From: Roseburia hominis
GTDB lineage: Bacteria > Bacillota > Clostridia > Lachnospirales > Lachnospiraceae
NCBI GenBank assembly: GCA_040702975.1
Contig: CP159990.1
Span: 3,658,001-3,722,000 of the forward strand
Direction of reading: 5' to 3'
DNA length: 64,000 bases
The translations under genes were made by a program, and so were the position numbers. Shown here in pieces: positions 8,432 through 18,167 of the stretch (position 1 is the first letter of the stretch; every line of letters starts with the position of its first letter). Below the pieces are notes generated by a model. It was given only the letters and a program-made list of their open reading frames with translations, did not search any database and had not been told where the DNA came from.

Positions 8432-10255
8432 TTACCTGGAAAATCCGGGCACCCAAAAATATTTCGCCTGCGCATTCCACAGCTCGTAATACTTCCCATT
8501 CTGGTCTTCCACCAATTCTTCATGCGTACCGCATTGCACCAATTTTCCTTCCGACAAGACAAGAATCCGGTCACAGAAACGGCAGGAGGAGAGCCTATGT
8601 GAAATGTAGATTGCCGCCTTTCCTTTCACTAAACCATCAAACGTCGTATATAACTCCATTTCGGAAAAAGGATCCATAGCCGAGGTAGGCTCATCTAATA
8701 TGACAAACGCCGCCTCCCGACGGTAAAGCGCCCTGGCCAGGGCCAGCTTCTGCCCTTCTCCGCCTGAAATCTCCACACCAGCGGGATCCCGATCCTGGTA
8801 CAGCACTGTATGCAGCCCGTACCGTTGCGGGAAACCTACCTGCTCCAAAAGCCGCTCCACTTCGCCTTGTTCATACGCTTCTGCCACTGCCACATTCTCC
8901 CCGACAGGCAGGGAATACAGCTTATAATCCTGAAATACCATAGCAAATAATTTCCGATATTCTTCCACGGCATAATGCTGGATATTCTGGCCATCCAACA
9001 GGATTTCCCCTGCCGTAGGCTGGTACAGACCGCAAAGTAATTTCACCAGCGTGGTCTTGCCAGAACCATTTTCTCCGACAATAGCCACCTTTTCTCCCGG
9101 CCTCAAGGTCAGGGAGATGTCTTGCAAGACAGGTGGATTTTCCCCGTACTGGAAGCTCAGATTCTTCACTTCAAGCGTATGCGATACGCCTTTTACCGCC
9201 TTTCCCCCTATCGTGTCCTCCTCAGGGACATCCATAATGGTATAGTATAGCTTTGCTCTGGGCCGCAGATCTCCTACGGTTCCCAGCTCAGCAGATAACA
9301 TGCGCAGTGCATCCAGCAAAGATACCAGCGCGCCCACATAGATTACAAAATCTCCCACACTAAACAGGCCGCTTAGTGCCTTAACTCCTACCAGAAGATA
9401 ACAGCAGAAGTTCAAAACCGCAAAAAGAATCACGCCGGTTCCTTCCCCTAACACCTCACGACCGGCAATCTTTCGCTGCATCCGGATTCCTTGATCCAGC
9501 AGCTTCTGCGTGGCTTCTTTCTTTATAAAATCCTGCATCCGGAAAATGCGGATCTCCTTTCCCGTCTGATAGCGTGAAATCTCATCGCGGTAATATTCAT
9601 AAATTCGTTCCAGATCGGCATACTGGTCGCGCAGCCGTCTGCTTCCCCGATTTATCCAATTCTTAAACAAAATCAACGCAACACAGGCGCAAAATGCTCC
9701 TGCAATGACGCACATACCAAACCAGCCCGACCCTATAAATCCCGAACCCGTCGTCATAAAAAAACCAAGCCAGAAAGGCCACAAAGCGGCGATGGCTGCC
9801 GTCACCCGAAAGACTGCCGTCACAATCGACTCCCAAAAAGCCAGGCACTGACAAAACACGCCTCCCCGCACGGTGGTCTCACCTCTGTGCCGCGCTACAT
9901 TCCCGGCATATGTACCATTTTCCAAAAAGGAAAATGGCACCCGCATTAACTTTTCTGTAATACTATTTTTCTCCTGCATATCACAGGCATCCGCGTTTTC
10001 CATATTGATGTTGTCAAGCCAGCCCAGCAGCAGACGCATAACTGCATTTAGCAGGACCCCCACTCCAACCAGCCAGCCAATCTGCCCAAGACGTTTGCTG
10101 CCTGCCAATTCATCCAAAATCCAGGCCGGAAATACCAGATAGACGTAGGGCTGCACAGCGTGAAGCAGGTCGCCCAGGAACTGAAAGAGCAGGATGGAAT
10201 GTTTCCGTTTCCAAATATCCTGACCGATTCGTAGAATATATGATTCCTTTTTCAA
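8432..10255 (-). CDS. ABC exporter half-transporter (permease fused to ATPase), second subunit
   Basis: 607 residues. An N-terminal six-helix exporter membrane domain (about 1-330) is fused to an ATPase domain with Walker A GENGSGKTT, signature SGGEGQKLALARAL, Walker B FVILDEPTSAMD and H-loop YISHRL. Its start overlaps the end of the preceding ABC gene by 4 bp, so the two half-transporters are translationally coupled and probably form a heterodimer. Substrate unknown; the AraC/GyrI-like regulator upstream fits drug or peptide export. The ATPase sites look intact in this half. Confidence 0.92.
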   Translation of the reverse strand: MKKESYILRIGQDIWKRKHSILLFQFLGDLLHAVQPYVYLVFPAWILDELAGSKRLGQIGWLVGVGVLLNAVMRLLLGWLDNINMENADACDMQEKNSITEKLMRVPFSFLENGTYAGNVARHRGETTVRGGVFCQCLAFWESIVTAVFRVTAAIAALWPFWLGFFMTTGSGFIGSGWFGMCVIAGAFCACVALILFKNWINRGSRRLRDQYADLERIYEYYRDEISRYQTGKEIRIFRMQDFIKKEATQKLLDQGIRMQRKIAGREVLGEGTGVILFAVLNFCCYLLVGVKALSGLFSVGDFVIYVGALVSLLDALRMLSAELGTVGDLRPRAKLYYTIMDVPEEDTIGGKAVKGVSHTLEVKNLSFQYGENPPVLQDISLTLRPGEKVAIVGENGSGKTTLVKLLCGLYQPTAGEILLDGQNIQHYAVEEYRKLFAMVFQDYKLYSLPVGENVAVAEAYEQGEVERLLEQVGFPQRYGLHTVLYQDRDPAGVEISGGEGQKLALARALYRREAAFVILDEPTSAMDPFSEMELYTTFDGLVKGKAAIYISHRLSSCRFCDRILVLSEGKLVQCGTHEELVEDQNGKYYELWNAQAKYFWVPGFSR

Positions 10256-12042
10256 AATTCCACCCCCTCATGATAGTAACGCCCCTGCACATCAAACATC
10301 TTTTTATATGCCCCACCCCTGGCCAGAAGCTGCTCATGGCTTCCCTCCTCCAGAACCTGTCCGTGCGACAGGTAGAGGATTCGGTCACAAAAACGGGTGG
10401 AGTTCAGCCGATGTGAGATAAAGACGGAGAGCCTTTCTTCTGTCAGATCCCGATAGTTCAGGTAAAGCTGCTCTTCCGCGATCGAATCCAACGCCGCCGC
10501 AGGTTCGTCCAGAATCAGAAGCGGTGCTTTCTTAAAGAGTGCCCGGGCAAGAAGAAGCCGTTGCGTCTCGCCGCCGGACAGAGCCAGCGCTTCCGTATCC
10601 AGCCTCTTTCCCAACTTAGTGTCAAACCCGATCTGTCCAAGCTTTTCTTCCAGCCCCACCTGTCTTAACACACCTTCCACCTCTTCTTTCGAAGTCTCGG
10701 CACCCAAAGTGATGTTCTCCCAGATGCTGGCCGGAAGCACCATATAATCCTGGAAAATAGCGGAGGTCAGGCAAAAATACTGCTCCATATCCAAATCTTT
10801 TAAGTCTGTTCCGTTAATCAGAATGGTTCCCTCTGTAGGCCGGTACAGACCGCAGAGCAGCTTAATCAGCGTGGTCTTACCCGCTCCGTTCTCTCCTACA
10901 ATAGCAATATTCTCTCCCGCGTGAAAGACAAGGTTGATATCCCGAAGCACCGCCTCCCCGGAAGGATAGGCAAAAGACACATGCCGGAACTCAATCCTCT
11001 CAATATCCGTGACCCGCGTCTTCCCGGCGCCGCTTTCCGATTCAGGCAGCTCCATGAATACCCGGTAGTGATCACATTCCCATGCGATTCGTGACAAGCT
11101 GACGATGTGCCCCGAAATATCGTTGAGCCAGTCAGAAAATCCCACTGTCAAAGTAAAATAGAACAGAAAATCCCCCATTTGCAGGCTGCCCTGAAGAACC
11201 GCTGCGATGATAAATGCAAAACTCGCCCCGTCCCGCAGAATCGTACATAGCATCTGTAAAACCGTCAGCTTCGAGACCTTCTTCGTATACCAGTGCATAA
11301 TTTCCAAATATTCCCGCACAGCCCCTTCTAAATGTCTGAGCAGCCAGCCTGCCGCGCCGCCAAGCCGGATATCCTTTCCTGCCTCTGGGTCTGTTGCCAG
11401 ACGGTAAAAGTAGAAAAATTGCATTTCCCCTTTCGCCATCTCATTCTCTGTCCGATTTCCATACTGTATGGCCTTATAATACGAATAATATTCCAGAACA
11501 CAGGAGGCAAAGATAATCACCAACAGCCACGGACTAACCCGGCTAAACAGCGCAGAATAGGTCACGATTCCCACCACACTGGTCAAAAGTCCCACAAGCC
11601 GCACCGCCGCCCAGGCGCCGTCGGCGTTGGCTCCCTCAAATGCAAATTTTTTGCAGCGCTGATAGAGGGTCCTGCCCTCGTAACTCTCAAGCGTCTCATA
11701 CTGCAGATGCAGGAGCTTTTCCATCATCTCTACCGCATAATGCATACTGATGCCCGCCTGGAATGCCTGCAAGTGCGCCTCCAACACCTTATCAAACAGC
11801 GCCAAAGCCAAAACCCCCAGGGACAACACTGCCAGAATCTGCACGAACGCCCTCACATCCGTCCCTGACTGGATGGAATCTACCATCGTCTTAGGAACCA
11901 ATGCCGTTACAACCGGCAGCGCAACCGTCACCGGTATCCGCAAAAATACCAGAAGCGTCCCCCACATATCCCAGCGAATCCAATTACGGGTAATATATCT
12001 CATATTTTGCCACTTTGAATAACGTACATCGGTTCCTTCCAT
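10252..12042 (-). CDS. ABC exporter half-transporter (permease fused to ATPase), first subunit
   Basis: 596 residues, same architecture as its partner: membrane domain at about 20-330, then an ATPase domain with Walker A GENGAGKTT, signature LSGGETQRLLLARAL, Walker B LLILDEPAAALD and H-loop FISHRL. The ribosome site AGGAGG overlaps the stop codon of the AraC-type gene upstream, so regulator and exporter are one operon. The spacing from AGGAGG to ATG 12042 is about 12 nt, somewhat long. No leader-cleaving peptidase domain is present. Confidence 0.92.
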   Translation of the reverse strand: MEGTDVRYSKWQNMRYITRNWIRWDMWGTLLVFLRIPVTVALPVVTALVPKTMVDSIQSGTDVRAFVQILAVLSLGVLALALFDKVLEAHLQAFQAGISMHYAVEMMEKLLHLQYETLESYEGRTLYQRCKKFAFEGANADGAWAAVRLVGLLTSVVGIVTYSALFSRVSPWLLVIIFASCVLEYYSYYKAIQYGNRTENEMAKGEMQFFYFYRLATDPEAGKDIRLGGAAGWLLRHLEGAVREYLEIMHWYTKKVSKLTVLQMLCTILRDGASFAFIIAAVLQGSLQMGDFLFYFTLTVGFSDWLNDISGHIVSLSRIAWECDHYRVFMELPESESGAGKTRVTDIERIEFRHVSFAYPSGEAVLRDINLVFHAGENIAIVGENGAGKTTLIKLLCGLYRPTEGTILINGTDLKDLDMEQYFCLTSAIFQDYMVLPASIWENITLGAETSKEEVEGVLRQVGLEEKLGQIGFDTKLGKRLDTEALALSGGETQRLLLARALFKKAPLLILDEPAAALDSIAEEQLYLNYRDLTEERLSVFISHRLNSTRFCDRILYLSHGQVLEEGSHEQLLARGGAYKKMFDVQGRYYHEGVEF

Positions 12043-12058
12043 TACACGCTCAAACCTC

Positions 12059-12928
12059 CTACTTTTTCACCACCGGAACCCAGATTTCACTGCGGTAATC
12101 CGCCGCTGACATATCTCCGTCCGCATACGCCTCAATATCCATCTCGTAAGTGGGCTGATAAGCCGCCGTCGGGAAAAACTCCGCGCAGATATTGTGCCAC
12201 AGCTTCTGTATCGCATCCGGCATTGCTCCCTGCGTTTCAAATACCGCCCAGGTCCTCTGCGGAATTTCCGCGATCCCGAAACCTTCCGGCACTTCGGACT
12301 TACCATCCCAGACTGCGCCAATACTATAGTCGAAGGTCTTCTGATCGGTCAGATCATTTCCATAGCAAATACCAAAGATGTATTCTTTGTTCGATGTAAT
12401 CTGCAGAAGTTTCTCAATTGTGCCATCTTCGTGCGCTCTTGTCCAAAATTCCGGTATGGTATTCTTGTTCTGTTCATCAACAATCGTATGCGTTTCTCTT
12501 TTTTCAACCACCTTAAACGCCTGTTTTTCAACAATTCTGTAGTTCATTGCATGTCCGCCTTTCAATATAATCTGCACAGAAAAAGGGGAAAATGATTTCA
12601 GTTTTGTCCCATCCTTTTTGGCCGCGGATGGCGTAATTCCATGAAATTTCACAAATGCTCTTGCAAAGCTCTCCGGACTTTCATAACCATATTTCAGCGC
12701 CGCATCAATTACAGATATGTCCGTACCGGAAAGCTCACTGCCGGCAAGTGACAGCCTTCTGTTCCGGATATACTCTCCCATTGAAATGCCACAGAGAATT
12801 CCAAAAATACGCTGGAAATAGAATTCGGAGCACGCTGCTTCCTTCGCAATTTCCCTGTAATCCATCTTCTCCGTGATGTGTGCCTCAATGTAATCCAACG
12901 CCCGCTGTATACCGGTCGCCCAGTCCAT
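12059..12928 (-). CDS. AraC-family regulator with C-terminal GyrI-like effector-binding domain
   Basis: 289 residues. The N-terminal third is an AraC/XylS DNA-binding domain with two helix-turn-helix units (about 8-107: YREIAKEAACSEFYFQRIFG and AALKYGYESPESFARAFVKFHG). Residues about 125-289 form a GyrI-like/BmrR-type small-molecule-binding domain. Such proteins (SbmC/Rob-like architecture) commonly activate efflux genes on ligand binding. It is first in the operon, 16 bp before the ABC exporter, so autoregulated control of that exporter is likely. Confidence 0.9.
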   Translation of the reverse strand: MDWATGIQRALDYIEAHITEKMDYREIAKEAACSEFYFQRIFGILCGISMGEYIRNRRLSLAGSELSGTDISVIDAALKYGYESPESFARAFVKFHGITPSAAKKDGTKLKSFSPFSVQIILKGGHAMNYRIVEKQAFKVVEKRETHTIVDEQNKNTIPEFWTRAHEDGTIEKLLQITSNKEYIFGICYGNDLTDQKTFDYSIGAVWDGKSEVPEGFGIAEIPQRTWAVFETQGAMPDAIQKLWHNICAEFFPTAAYQPTYEMDIEAYADGDMSAADYRSEIWVPVVKK

Positions 12929-13078
12929 ATTCCTCTCTCCTTTCTGTGTGACTTTATCATAGCACTCCGTAGTCTCTTATTTCCTGATATTTTCTGTTCC
13001 TCTGTGCAAGATTTCTCTTTCCAGCTTTCTTCTATAACCTCTTTATAGAATACCTCATTTTGTGATTTGAGTAAACAT

Positions 13079-13107
13079 TTGATATTGTTCTAAAATCAGA
13101 TTATAAT
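13079..13107 (+). promoter_or_regulatory. Promoter of the sigma factor-ABC operon
   Basis: TTGATA (13079-13084), 17-nt spacer, TATAAT (13102-13107). This is a near-perfect housekeeping promoter about 100 nt before the sigma-factor start. Expression of the operon therefore does not have to depend on its own sigma factor. Confidence 0.7.
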
Positions 13108-13215
13108 GATTACTTATCATAATTTGGTCACGTTTCAGGAAATCACAAAGTATTTCCATTTTTTTGCACATTTGGTGTGCATCAGTTGTTAATCATATTA
13201 GCGGGAGGTGAAAAA

Positions 13216-13731
13216 GTGGCAAACAGGGGAAAACTTTCTAATTTAACTGCCGGCGAAGTAGAAGCGATCATCCTGAATTCCTATGATGACATCTACAAAT
13301 ATTGCTATTGGAAGATAAAAGATTGCGCAGAGGCCGAGGATTTGACGCAGGAAACATTTTTACGGTTCGTGCAGGCACTTTCCGACTATAAAGAACAGGG
13401 AAAGCCCAAAGCTTTGCTGTACACCATAGCAAGAAATTTATGCCTGAACTGGTACAAACAGAGGAAACCTCTTGCATTATCAGAAGCTCCGGATATAGTA
13501 CCTACAGAGGCAGACACGGAGCATCTGGAAAACCAGATCGTTTTGGAACAATGTATTCAATTGCTGCCACCGGATCAGCAAGAGATACTCCTGCTTCGCT
13601 ATGGGCAGGAACTGCAGGTGAATGAAATTGCAGAAGTGATGGGGATGAGCCGTTTTGCGGTGATGTACCGTATACGGAATGCGCTTGATGCACTAAACAA
13701 AGAATTAAGAAAAGGAGGCGTTTTCATTTGA
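13216..13731 (+). CDS. ECF-like RNA polymerase sigma factor (sigma-70 family)
   Basis: About 171 residues from GTG 13216, chosen because GGGAGGTG ends 5 nt upstream; an ATG at 13177 is in frame but has no ribosome site. Region 2 is DDIYKYCYWKIKDCAEAEDLTQETFLRF and region 4 is PPDQQEILLLRYGQELQVNEIAEVMGMS with the helix-turn-helix. ECF factors direct RNA polymerase to stress or envelope promoters. The following gene starts 4 bp before its stop and encodes a membrane protein in the position usually held by an anti-sigma factor, then an ABC transporter. The regulon is unknown. Confidence 0.88.
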   Translation: MANRGKLSNLTAGEVEAIILNSYDDIYKYCYWKIKDCAEAEDLTQETFLRFVQALSDYKEQGKPKALLYTIARNLCLNWYKQRKPLALSEAPDIVPTEADTEHLENQIVLEQCIQLLPPDQQEILLLRYGQELQVNEIAEVMGMSRFAVMYRIRNALDALNKELRKGGVFI

Positions 13732-14543
13732 AAAAAGATATATCGAAAAATAGATTAGAACATACGCTGCGAAACTATTATTCCACCCCGGTAAAATCGC
13801 CTTCCCCTGAACGCATGCAACAGACTCTGTCTCAGGCAAGGCGACAAATGCTGAAGCTGGAGGATTTCCATGCGGAGATTTCCTTTTGGACTTTTTTTCT
13901 GGAGCAGCTGCATTTTATAAAAAAAGGGGTCTGGTTCAAACAATTTCTCGTCGTTTTGTTATTCGGACTTTATTTATTTCACAATTCCAATATGACAAAT
14001 ACCATCGGCACACTTTCCGCACTGCTGCCGCTGTGCTTCCTGGCCGGGACACGGGAACTGTCGCGCGCTTTTGTGAATCGCACAGTTGAAATGGAGCTAT
14101 CCACAAAATTTACCCTACAGCAGGTTCTCCTATCGAAAATCACCCTGCTCGGACTATCTGATGTGCTGGTGCTGACCTTGACCAGCATAACGACATCGCT
14201 TTATCTGTCCGCCAATTTGCTTCACACCTTTATGTACTTTGGCGTACCGCTTCTCCTCACTTCCTTTGGCTGCCTGTGTATCCTGAATCACACCTGTTCA
14301 AAGGACTGTAACTATTACTGCTGGGCGTGGGGCGCTGCCATGATTTTCATCACATTTTGCCTGCCTCTGCGATTCCCTGCCTTATACGAGGCAGCCCTGA
14401 TCTGGTGTTGGTGTCTGTTATTTACCTTCGCACTCTTCGGAGTGCTGCTGGAATGCCGGTCGCTGATCAAAAATTGCCCCGAAAATATCTTTAAAAACCT
14501 TACCTACGAATATCAGGAGGAGCTGAAATGGAACTTACACTGA
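13728..14543 (+). CDS. Multi-pass membrane protein in the anti-sigma position (unknown family)
   Basis: 271 residues from TTG 13728, with AAAGGAGG about 10 nt upstream. It has a charged cytoplasmic N-terminus of about 65 residues (LEHTLRNYYSTPVKSPSPERM) and then about six hydrophobic segments. A soluble N-terminus followed by membrane helices, encoded directly after an ECF sigma factor with a 4-bp overlap, suggests a membrane regulator that holds the sigma factor, but no ZAS-type zinc motif is visible. It could instead be a permease-like third transporter component. It overlaps the next gene by 16 bp. Confidence 0.75.
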   Translation: MKKDISKNRLEHTLRNYYSTPVKSPSPERMQQTLSQARRQMLKLEDFHAEISFWTFFLEQLHFIKKGVWFKQFLVVLLFGLYLFHNSNMTNTIGTLSALLPLCFLAGTRELSRAFVNRTVEMELSTKFTLQQVLLSKITLLGLSDVLVLTLTSITTSLYLSANLLHTFMYFGVPLLLTSFGCLCILNHTCSKDCNYYCWAWGAAMIFITFCLPLRFPALYEAALIWCWCLLFTFALFGVLLECRSLIKNCPENIFKNLTYEYQEELKWNLH

Positions 14544-15400
14544 ATAGACTGACTAAAAAATATGGAACAAATGTGGCCGTCGATCAGATACAGGCCACAT
14601 TTTCCCCCGGCGTATATGGCCTGCTTGGCGCAAATGGCGCGGGGAAAACGACACTTATGCGGATGATCTGCGATGTACTTTCGCCGACGGATGGTGAAAT
14701 CCTGCTGAACGGGAAAAATATAAATACTTTACGCGAGAATTACCGCAAGGTTCTGGGGTATCTTCCTCAGAATTTCGGATATTACCCCGACTACACGGCT
14801 CAGGAATTTATGTATTATATCGCAGTGCTGAAAGGACTTCCCCGGATGCAGGCAAAAAAGCAGACCCGGCAGCTATTAGAGATTGTGTCACTCACTTCTG
14901 TGGCAAATAAAAAGATCAAGACCTTCTCCGGAGGAATGAAACAGCGCCTCGGGATTGCCCAGGCGGTATTAGGAAGTCCCCGGATTCTGATACTTGACGA
15001 ACCCACAGCTGGATTGGACCCCAAAGAGAGAGTCCGGTTCCGCAATCTAATCTCTGATTTTGCCCGAAATAAAATCGTGATTCTGTCAACCCACATTGTA
15101 TCAGATGTGGAATATATCGCCGACCATATTTTACTGATGAAGCATGGCAGACTGATCATGTCAAAACCCGCAAAGGACAGCGCCCGCGAGATGGACGGCA
15201 AGGTATGGGAATGCAGTATTTCACAGGAAAAAATCGACGAATGGAGTTCCCGGTACTGCATCGCAAATCTCCATCACACGGATAATAACAGGATTCTTGT
15301 ACGCCTAATCAGCGAACACCGACCATCGCCAAATGCCGTCCCCGCAGAACCGACGCTGGAAGATTTATATTTATACCATTTCCAAAACAACCACGCCTAA
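14528..15400 (+). CDS. ABC transporter ATP-binding protein (ABC-2 type, BcrA-like)
   Basis: 290 residues, single ATPase domain: Walker A GANGAGKTT near residue 34, Q-loop YLPQNFGYYP, signature [14 protein letters not shown], Walker B ILILDEPTAGLDP and H-loop STHIVSD. The C-terminal 80 residues are typical of BcrA/CcmA-type exporters. The ribosome site CAGGAGG lies inside the upstream gene. With the permease encoded 18 bp downstream it should make an ABC-2 type exporter, often for antimicrobial peptide or bacitracin-like resistance. The substrate is inferred only from family. Confidence 0.92.
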   Translation: MELTLNRLTKKYGTNVAVDQIQATFSPGVYGLLGANGAGKTTLMRMICDVLSPTDGEILLNGKNINTLRENYRKVLGYLPQNFGYYPDYTAQEFMYYIAVLKGLPRMQAKKQTRQLLEIVSLTSVANKKIKTFSGGMKQRLGIAQAVLGSPRILILDEPTAGLDPKERVRFRNLISDFARNKIVILSTHIVSDVEYIADHILLMKHGRLIMSKPAKDSAREMDGKVWECSISQEKIDEWSSRYCIANLHHTDNNRILVRLISEHRPSPNAVPAEPTLEDLYLYHFQNNHA

Positions 15401-15418
15401 AATGAAAGAGGTAAAAAT

Positions 15419-16651
15419 ATGTACGAATTAATCAAACTGGAACTTAAAAAACTTTGCCGGAAAAGACTTACCATCCTCGTCACCTCCGGCTGCTTCCTGG
15501 CAACCGCATTTTTCTTTTTCCTGCCGTTCCTACAGTTCAAAGCCTGGGACGAGACCGGAACCGAACTTACCGGTACCAAAGCACTCTCCTACAAACAGAG
15601 CTGTTTCGAGAAACTCTCAGGAACACTCACGGATACACGTATTGAAAAAGACATAAAAGAATATCAGACAATTTATAGCACTCCCGGCAATCTGACCACA
15701 GAACGCGGCGGAGAAATTTCCTTTAAAGATGAAATCTTCTACGGTTATCTGACCCCCAGGAGCAATTACCTGAACATGCTCGGAAATACCTATATACATA
15801 ACCATATGGGACACCTGAACATTCCTGCTATCTCACCGGAAGAGGCCAAAAGTTTTTACCAGACACGAAACAAAAATGTTAATTTATTCCTTGAAACCAA
15901 TCCTTCTCTTTCCAATGCGGAAAAGAAATACTGGAAAAACAAAAATGCAACAATCACCGAGCCCTACGAATACGGCTACCCTCTGGGCTGGTCCACCTTC
16001 GGCGACACCGCCCAAATGCTGGTTCTATGCATGCTGGGAATCTGCATCGCCATAGCCCCCACATTTTCAAACGAATACCAGTCCGGAGCCGACGCCGTAA
16101 TCCTCTCGACCAGATACGGAAAAAATAAACTGATCCACGCCAAAATTATTTCCGCCCTCCTGTTCGGAACCGTCGTCTACGCCATAAACGCCGCCACAGC
16201 CCTCGCCATCCCCCTGATCACCGTCGGCACCCAAGGCGGAAATCTACCCTTACAGATCATGGACAGCTATTGCCCCTACCCCCTCACCTTCTCCCAGGCC
16301 ACCCTGATCCTGATTGGCACGGGCTACCTCATCATGCTGGGCCTGCTTTCCATAACCCTCCTGTGTTCCTCCCGGCTCAGATCCTCCTTCACCGTCCTGC
16401 TCATCGACATCATCCTCATATTTTTACCCGTATTTCTCAGCCCCGGAACCAACAACCTATGGCGCCACATTTGCTCCCTGCTCCCCTACCAGGCAAACTC
16501 CGGCCTAGCCGAATTCAAAGAATACCTCTCCTACCAATTCGGCCCCCTGATCCTCACCCGCTTCGAAGCCACCGCCCTATTATACCTAACGCTAACCCTC
16601 CTCACCCTCCCCCTGGCCCACAGAAATTTCAAAAAACACCAGGTACAATAA
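15419..16651 (+). CDS. ABC-2 type transporter permease
   Basis: 410 residues. One N-terminal membrane segment is followed by a large external domain (about 45-180) and then about five membrane segments, as in ABC-2 permeases paired with BcrA-like ATPases. AAAGAGG precedes ATG 15419. From about 16100 to its end the coding strand becomes C-rich and G-poor (third positions mostly C), which does not look like the start of the gene and continues into the intergenic region and the hairpin element downstream. Confidence 0.85.
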   Translation: MYELIKLELKKLCRKRLTILVTSGCFLATAFFFFLPFLQFKAWDETGTELTGTKALSYKQSCFEKLSGTLTDTRIEKDIKEYQTIYSTPGNLTTERGGEISFKDEIFYGYLTPRSNYLNMLGNTYIHNHMGHLNIPAISPEEAKSFYQTRNKNVNLFLETNPSLSNAEKKYWKNKNATITEPYEYGYPLGWSTFGDTAQMLVLCMLGICIAIAPTFSNEYQSGADAVILSTRYGKNKLIHAKIISALLFGTVVYAINAATALAIPLITVGTQGGNLPLQIMDSYCPYPLTFSQATLILIGTGYLIMLGLLSITLLCSSRLRSSFTVLLIDIILIFLPVFLSPGTNNLWRHICSLLPYQANSGLAEFKEYLSYQFGPLILTRFEATALLYLTLTLLTLPLAHRNFKKHQVQ

Positions 16652-16783
16652 TAGAAAAGCCCCCTGCGCCGCGCCTCTATCAACCACCCGAAAACCACCA
16701 ACAACAAACCACCAAAAAACACTCAAACAACGACTTCCACAAACCAACACCACATCTTCCCCCAGCGACACTCACAAAGGCCT
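16652..16783. other. Extremely A/C-biased intergenic stretch
   Basis: No gene is visible. Within 16681-16740 I count 30 A, 25 C, 3 T and 2 G on the plus strand. The minus strand is therefore almost pure G/T. It joins the C-biased 3' end of the permease gene to the long hairpin element. Confidence 0.8.
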
Positions 16784-16965
16784 TTGAAGAAAGCCAGCTG
16801 CCATGCTGTGATATTGTGCTGCGGGACCGTAAAAAACGACGGCACTTAGATGGCAGGAGTCGCCCATCAAGGCGACAACCTGGCATCTTAGTACCGCTTC
16901 GTTTTTTTCCGAGCGAGAGCGAGTCCCGCAACACAATATCACAGCATGGCAGCGTATGTCTTCAA
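16784..16965 (-). repeat. Long-hairpin element, copy 1 (157-nt core plus outer stem)
   Basis: The inner element is 16797-16953: arms of 31 nt (16797-16827 and 16923-16953) pair in 30 of 31 positions, and an outer stem TTGAAGA/TCTTCAA (16784-16790 with 16959-16965) continues after a 5-6 nt internal loop. The region between the arms matches that of the second copy at 48574-48730 (97 of about 109 aligned positions, minus versus plus strand), while the arm sequences differ. Core landmarks on the minus strand: CTCTCGCTCGG, a run of seven A, GCGGTACTAAGATGCCAGG, TGCCATCTAAGTGCCG, TTTTTTACGG. It lies between convergent genes, 8 bp from the glf stop. Confidence 0.85.
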
Positions 16966-16972
16966 CCTTACC

Positions 16973-18085
16973 TTACCCAACTTCCCCTCTAACACACTCA
17001 AGCGCCACTGCCACCACATGATGCATATCAAAATACTTGTACATCCCAAGGCGTCCGCCAAATATCACATTCTTCTCCTTCTTTGCCAACTCCTGATATT
17101 TCGCATAAAGCGCATTGTTCTTCTCATCATTCATCGGATAATACGGCTCGTCCCCCTTCTTCCAGGTAGCCGGATATTCCCTCGTGATCACCGTCTTCGG
17201 ATTTACTTCCCCGCTCTGACAGCCAAATTCAAAATGTTTATGTTCAATAATTCTGGTATATGGCACTTCATACTCCGTATAATTCACGACTGCATTGCCC
17301 TGATAATTCTCCTGATCCAATTCCTCCGTCTCAAACCGAAGACTCCTGTACTCCAGTTCACCATAACAATAATTAAAATATTCATCAATCATACCGGTAA
17401 ACACGATTTTCTCCGCCTGCGCAGTAAGTTTTTCCCTATGCTCAAAGAAATCTGTATTCAGGCGGACCTCGATACCCTCCAGCATCTTCTCTACAATCTG
17501 CGTGTAACCACCGATCGGAATTCCCTGATACTTGTCGTTAAAATAATTATTATCATACACAAACCGTACCGGGAGACGCTTGATGATAAAGGACGGAAGC
17601 TCTGTCGCTCTTCTTCCCCACTGCTTCTCCGTATATCCTTTCACCAGTTTTTCGTAAATATCGCGTCCAACCAGAGAAATTGCCTGCTCCTCCAGATTCT
17701 TCGGCTCCGTGATCCCTGCCTCCCTGATCTGCTCTGCAATCTTTTCCTTTGCTTCCTCAGGCGTTACTATGCCCCACATCCGGCTAAATGTGTTCATATT
17801 GAACGGCATATTATACAGCTCGTCTTTGTAGCGCGCGACCGGCGCGTTCGTATACCGGTTGAACTCCGCGAACTGCTGTACATAATCCCATACTTCCTTA
17901 TTACTGGTATGGAAAATGTGCGCTCCATATTGATGTACCTGAATTCCATCTACCTCTTTTGTGTAAATATTTCCTGCAACATGGTCACGTTTATCAATGA
18001 CCAGCACCTGCTTTCCCGCTTTTTTCGCTTCATGTGCAAATATTGCTCCGAATAATCCTGCTCCGACTACCAGATAATCATACAT
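16973..18085 (-). CDS. glf: UDP-galactopyranose mutase
   Basis: 370 residues from ATG 18085 (MYDYLVVGAG), preferred over ATG 18091 because AGGAGG would be only 4 nt from the latter. N-terminal FAD-binding motif VVGAGLFGA, then HIFHTSNKEVWDYV and KQWGRRATELP, typical of Glf. It is a flavoenzyme that converts UDP-galactopyranose to UDP-galactofuranose in the cytoplasm for surface polysaccharides. No glycosyltransferases are adjacent, so it stands alone here. Its last codons share the strand-biased composition of the neighbouring element. Confidence 0.95.
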   Translation of the reverse strand: MYDYLVVGAGLFGAIFAHEAKKAGKQVLVIDKRDHVAGNIYTKEVDGIQVHQYGAHIFHTSNKEVWDYVQQFAEFNRYTNAPVARYKDELYNMPFNMNTFSRMWGIVTPEEAKEKIAEQIREAGITEPKNLEEQAISLVGRDIYEKLVKGYTEKQWGRRATELPSFIIKRLPVRFVYDNNYFNDKYQGIPIGGYTQIVEKMLEGIEVRLNTDFFEHREKLTAQAEKIVFTGMIDEYFNYCYGELEYRSLRFETEELDQENYQGNAVVNYTEYEVPYTRIIEHKHFEFGCQSGEVNPKTVITREYPATWKKGDEPYYPMNDEKNNALYAKYQELAKKEKNVIFGGRLGMYKYFDMHHVVAVALECVRGEVG

Positions 18086-18167
18086 GTTCATTTTCCTCCT
18101 ATATAAACTTACGGCATTTACCTGCTTCTCTTGCATAGTATAACAAATTTCTTGTGTGATTGCTATC

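Noticed and set aside
16270..16992. 240-aa Pro/His-rich open frame on the plus strand
   Set aside because: It overlaps the ABC permease in another phase and exists only because that region is C-rich. No start signal or family.
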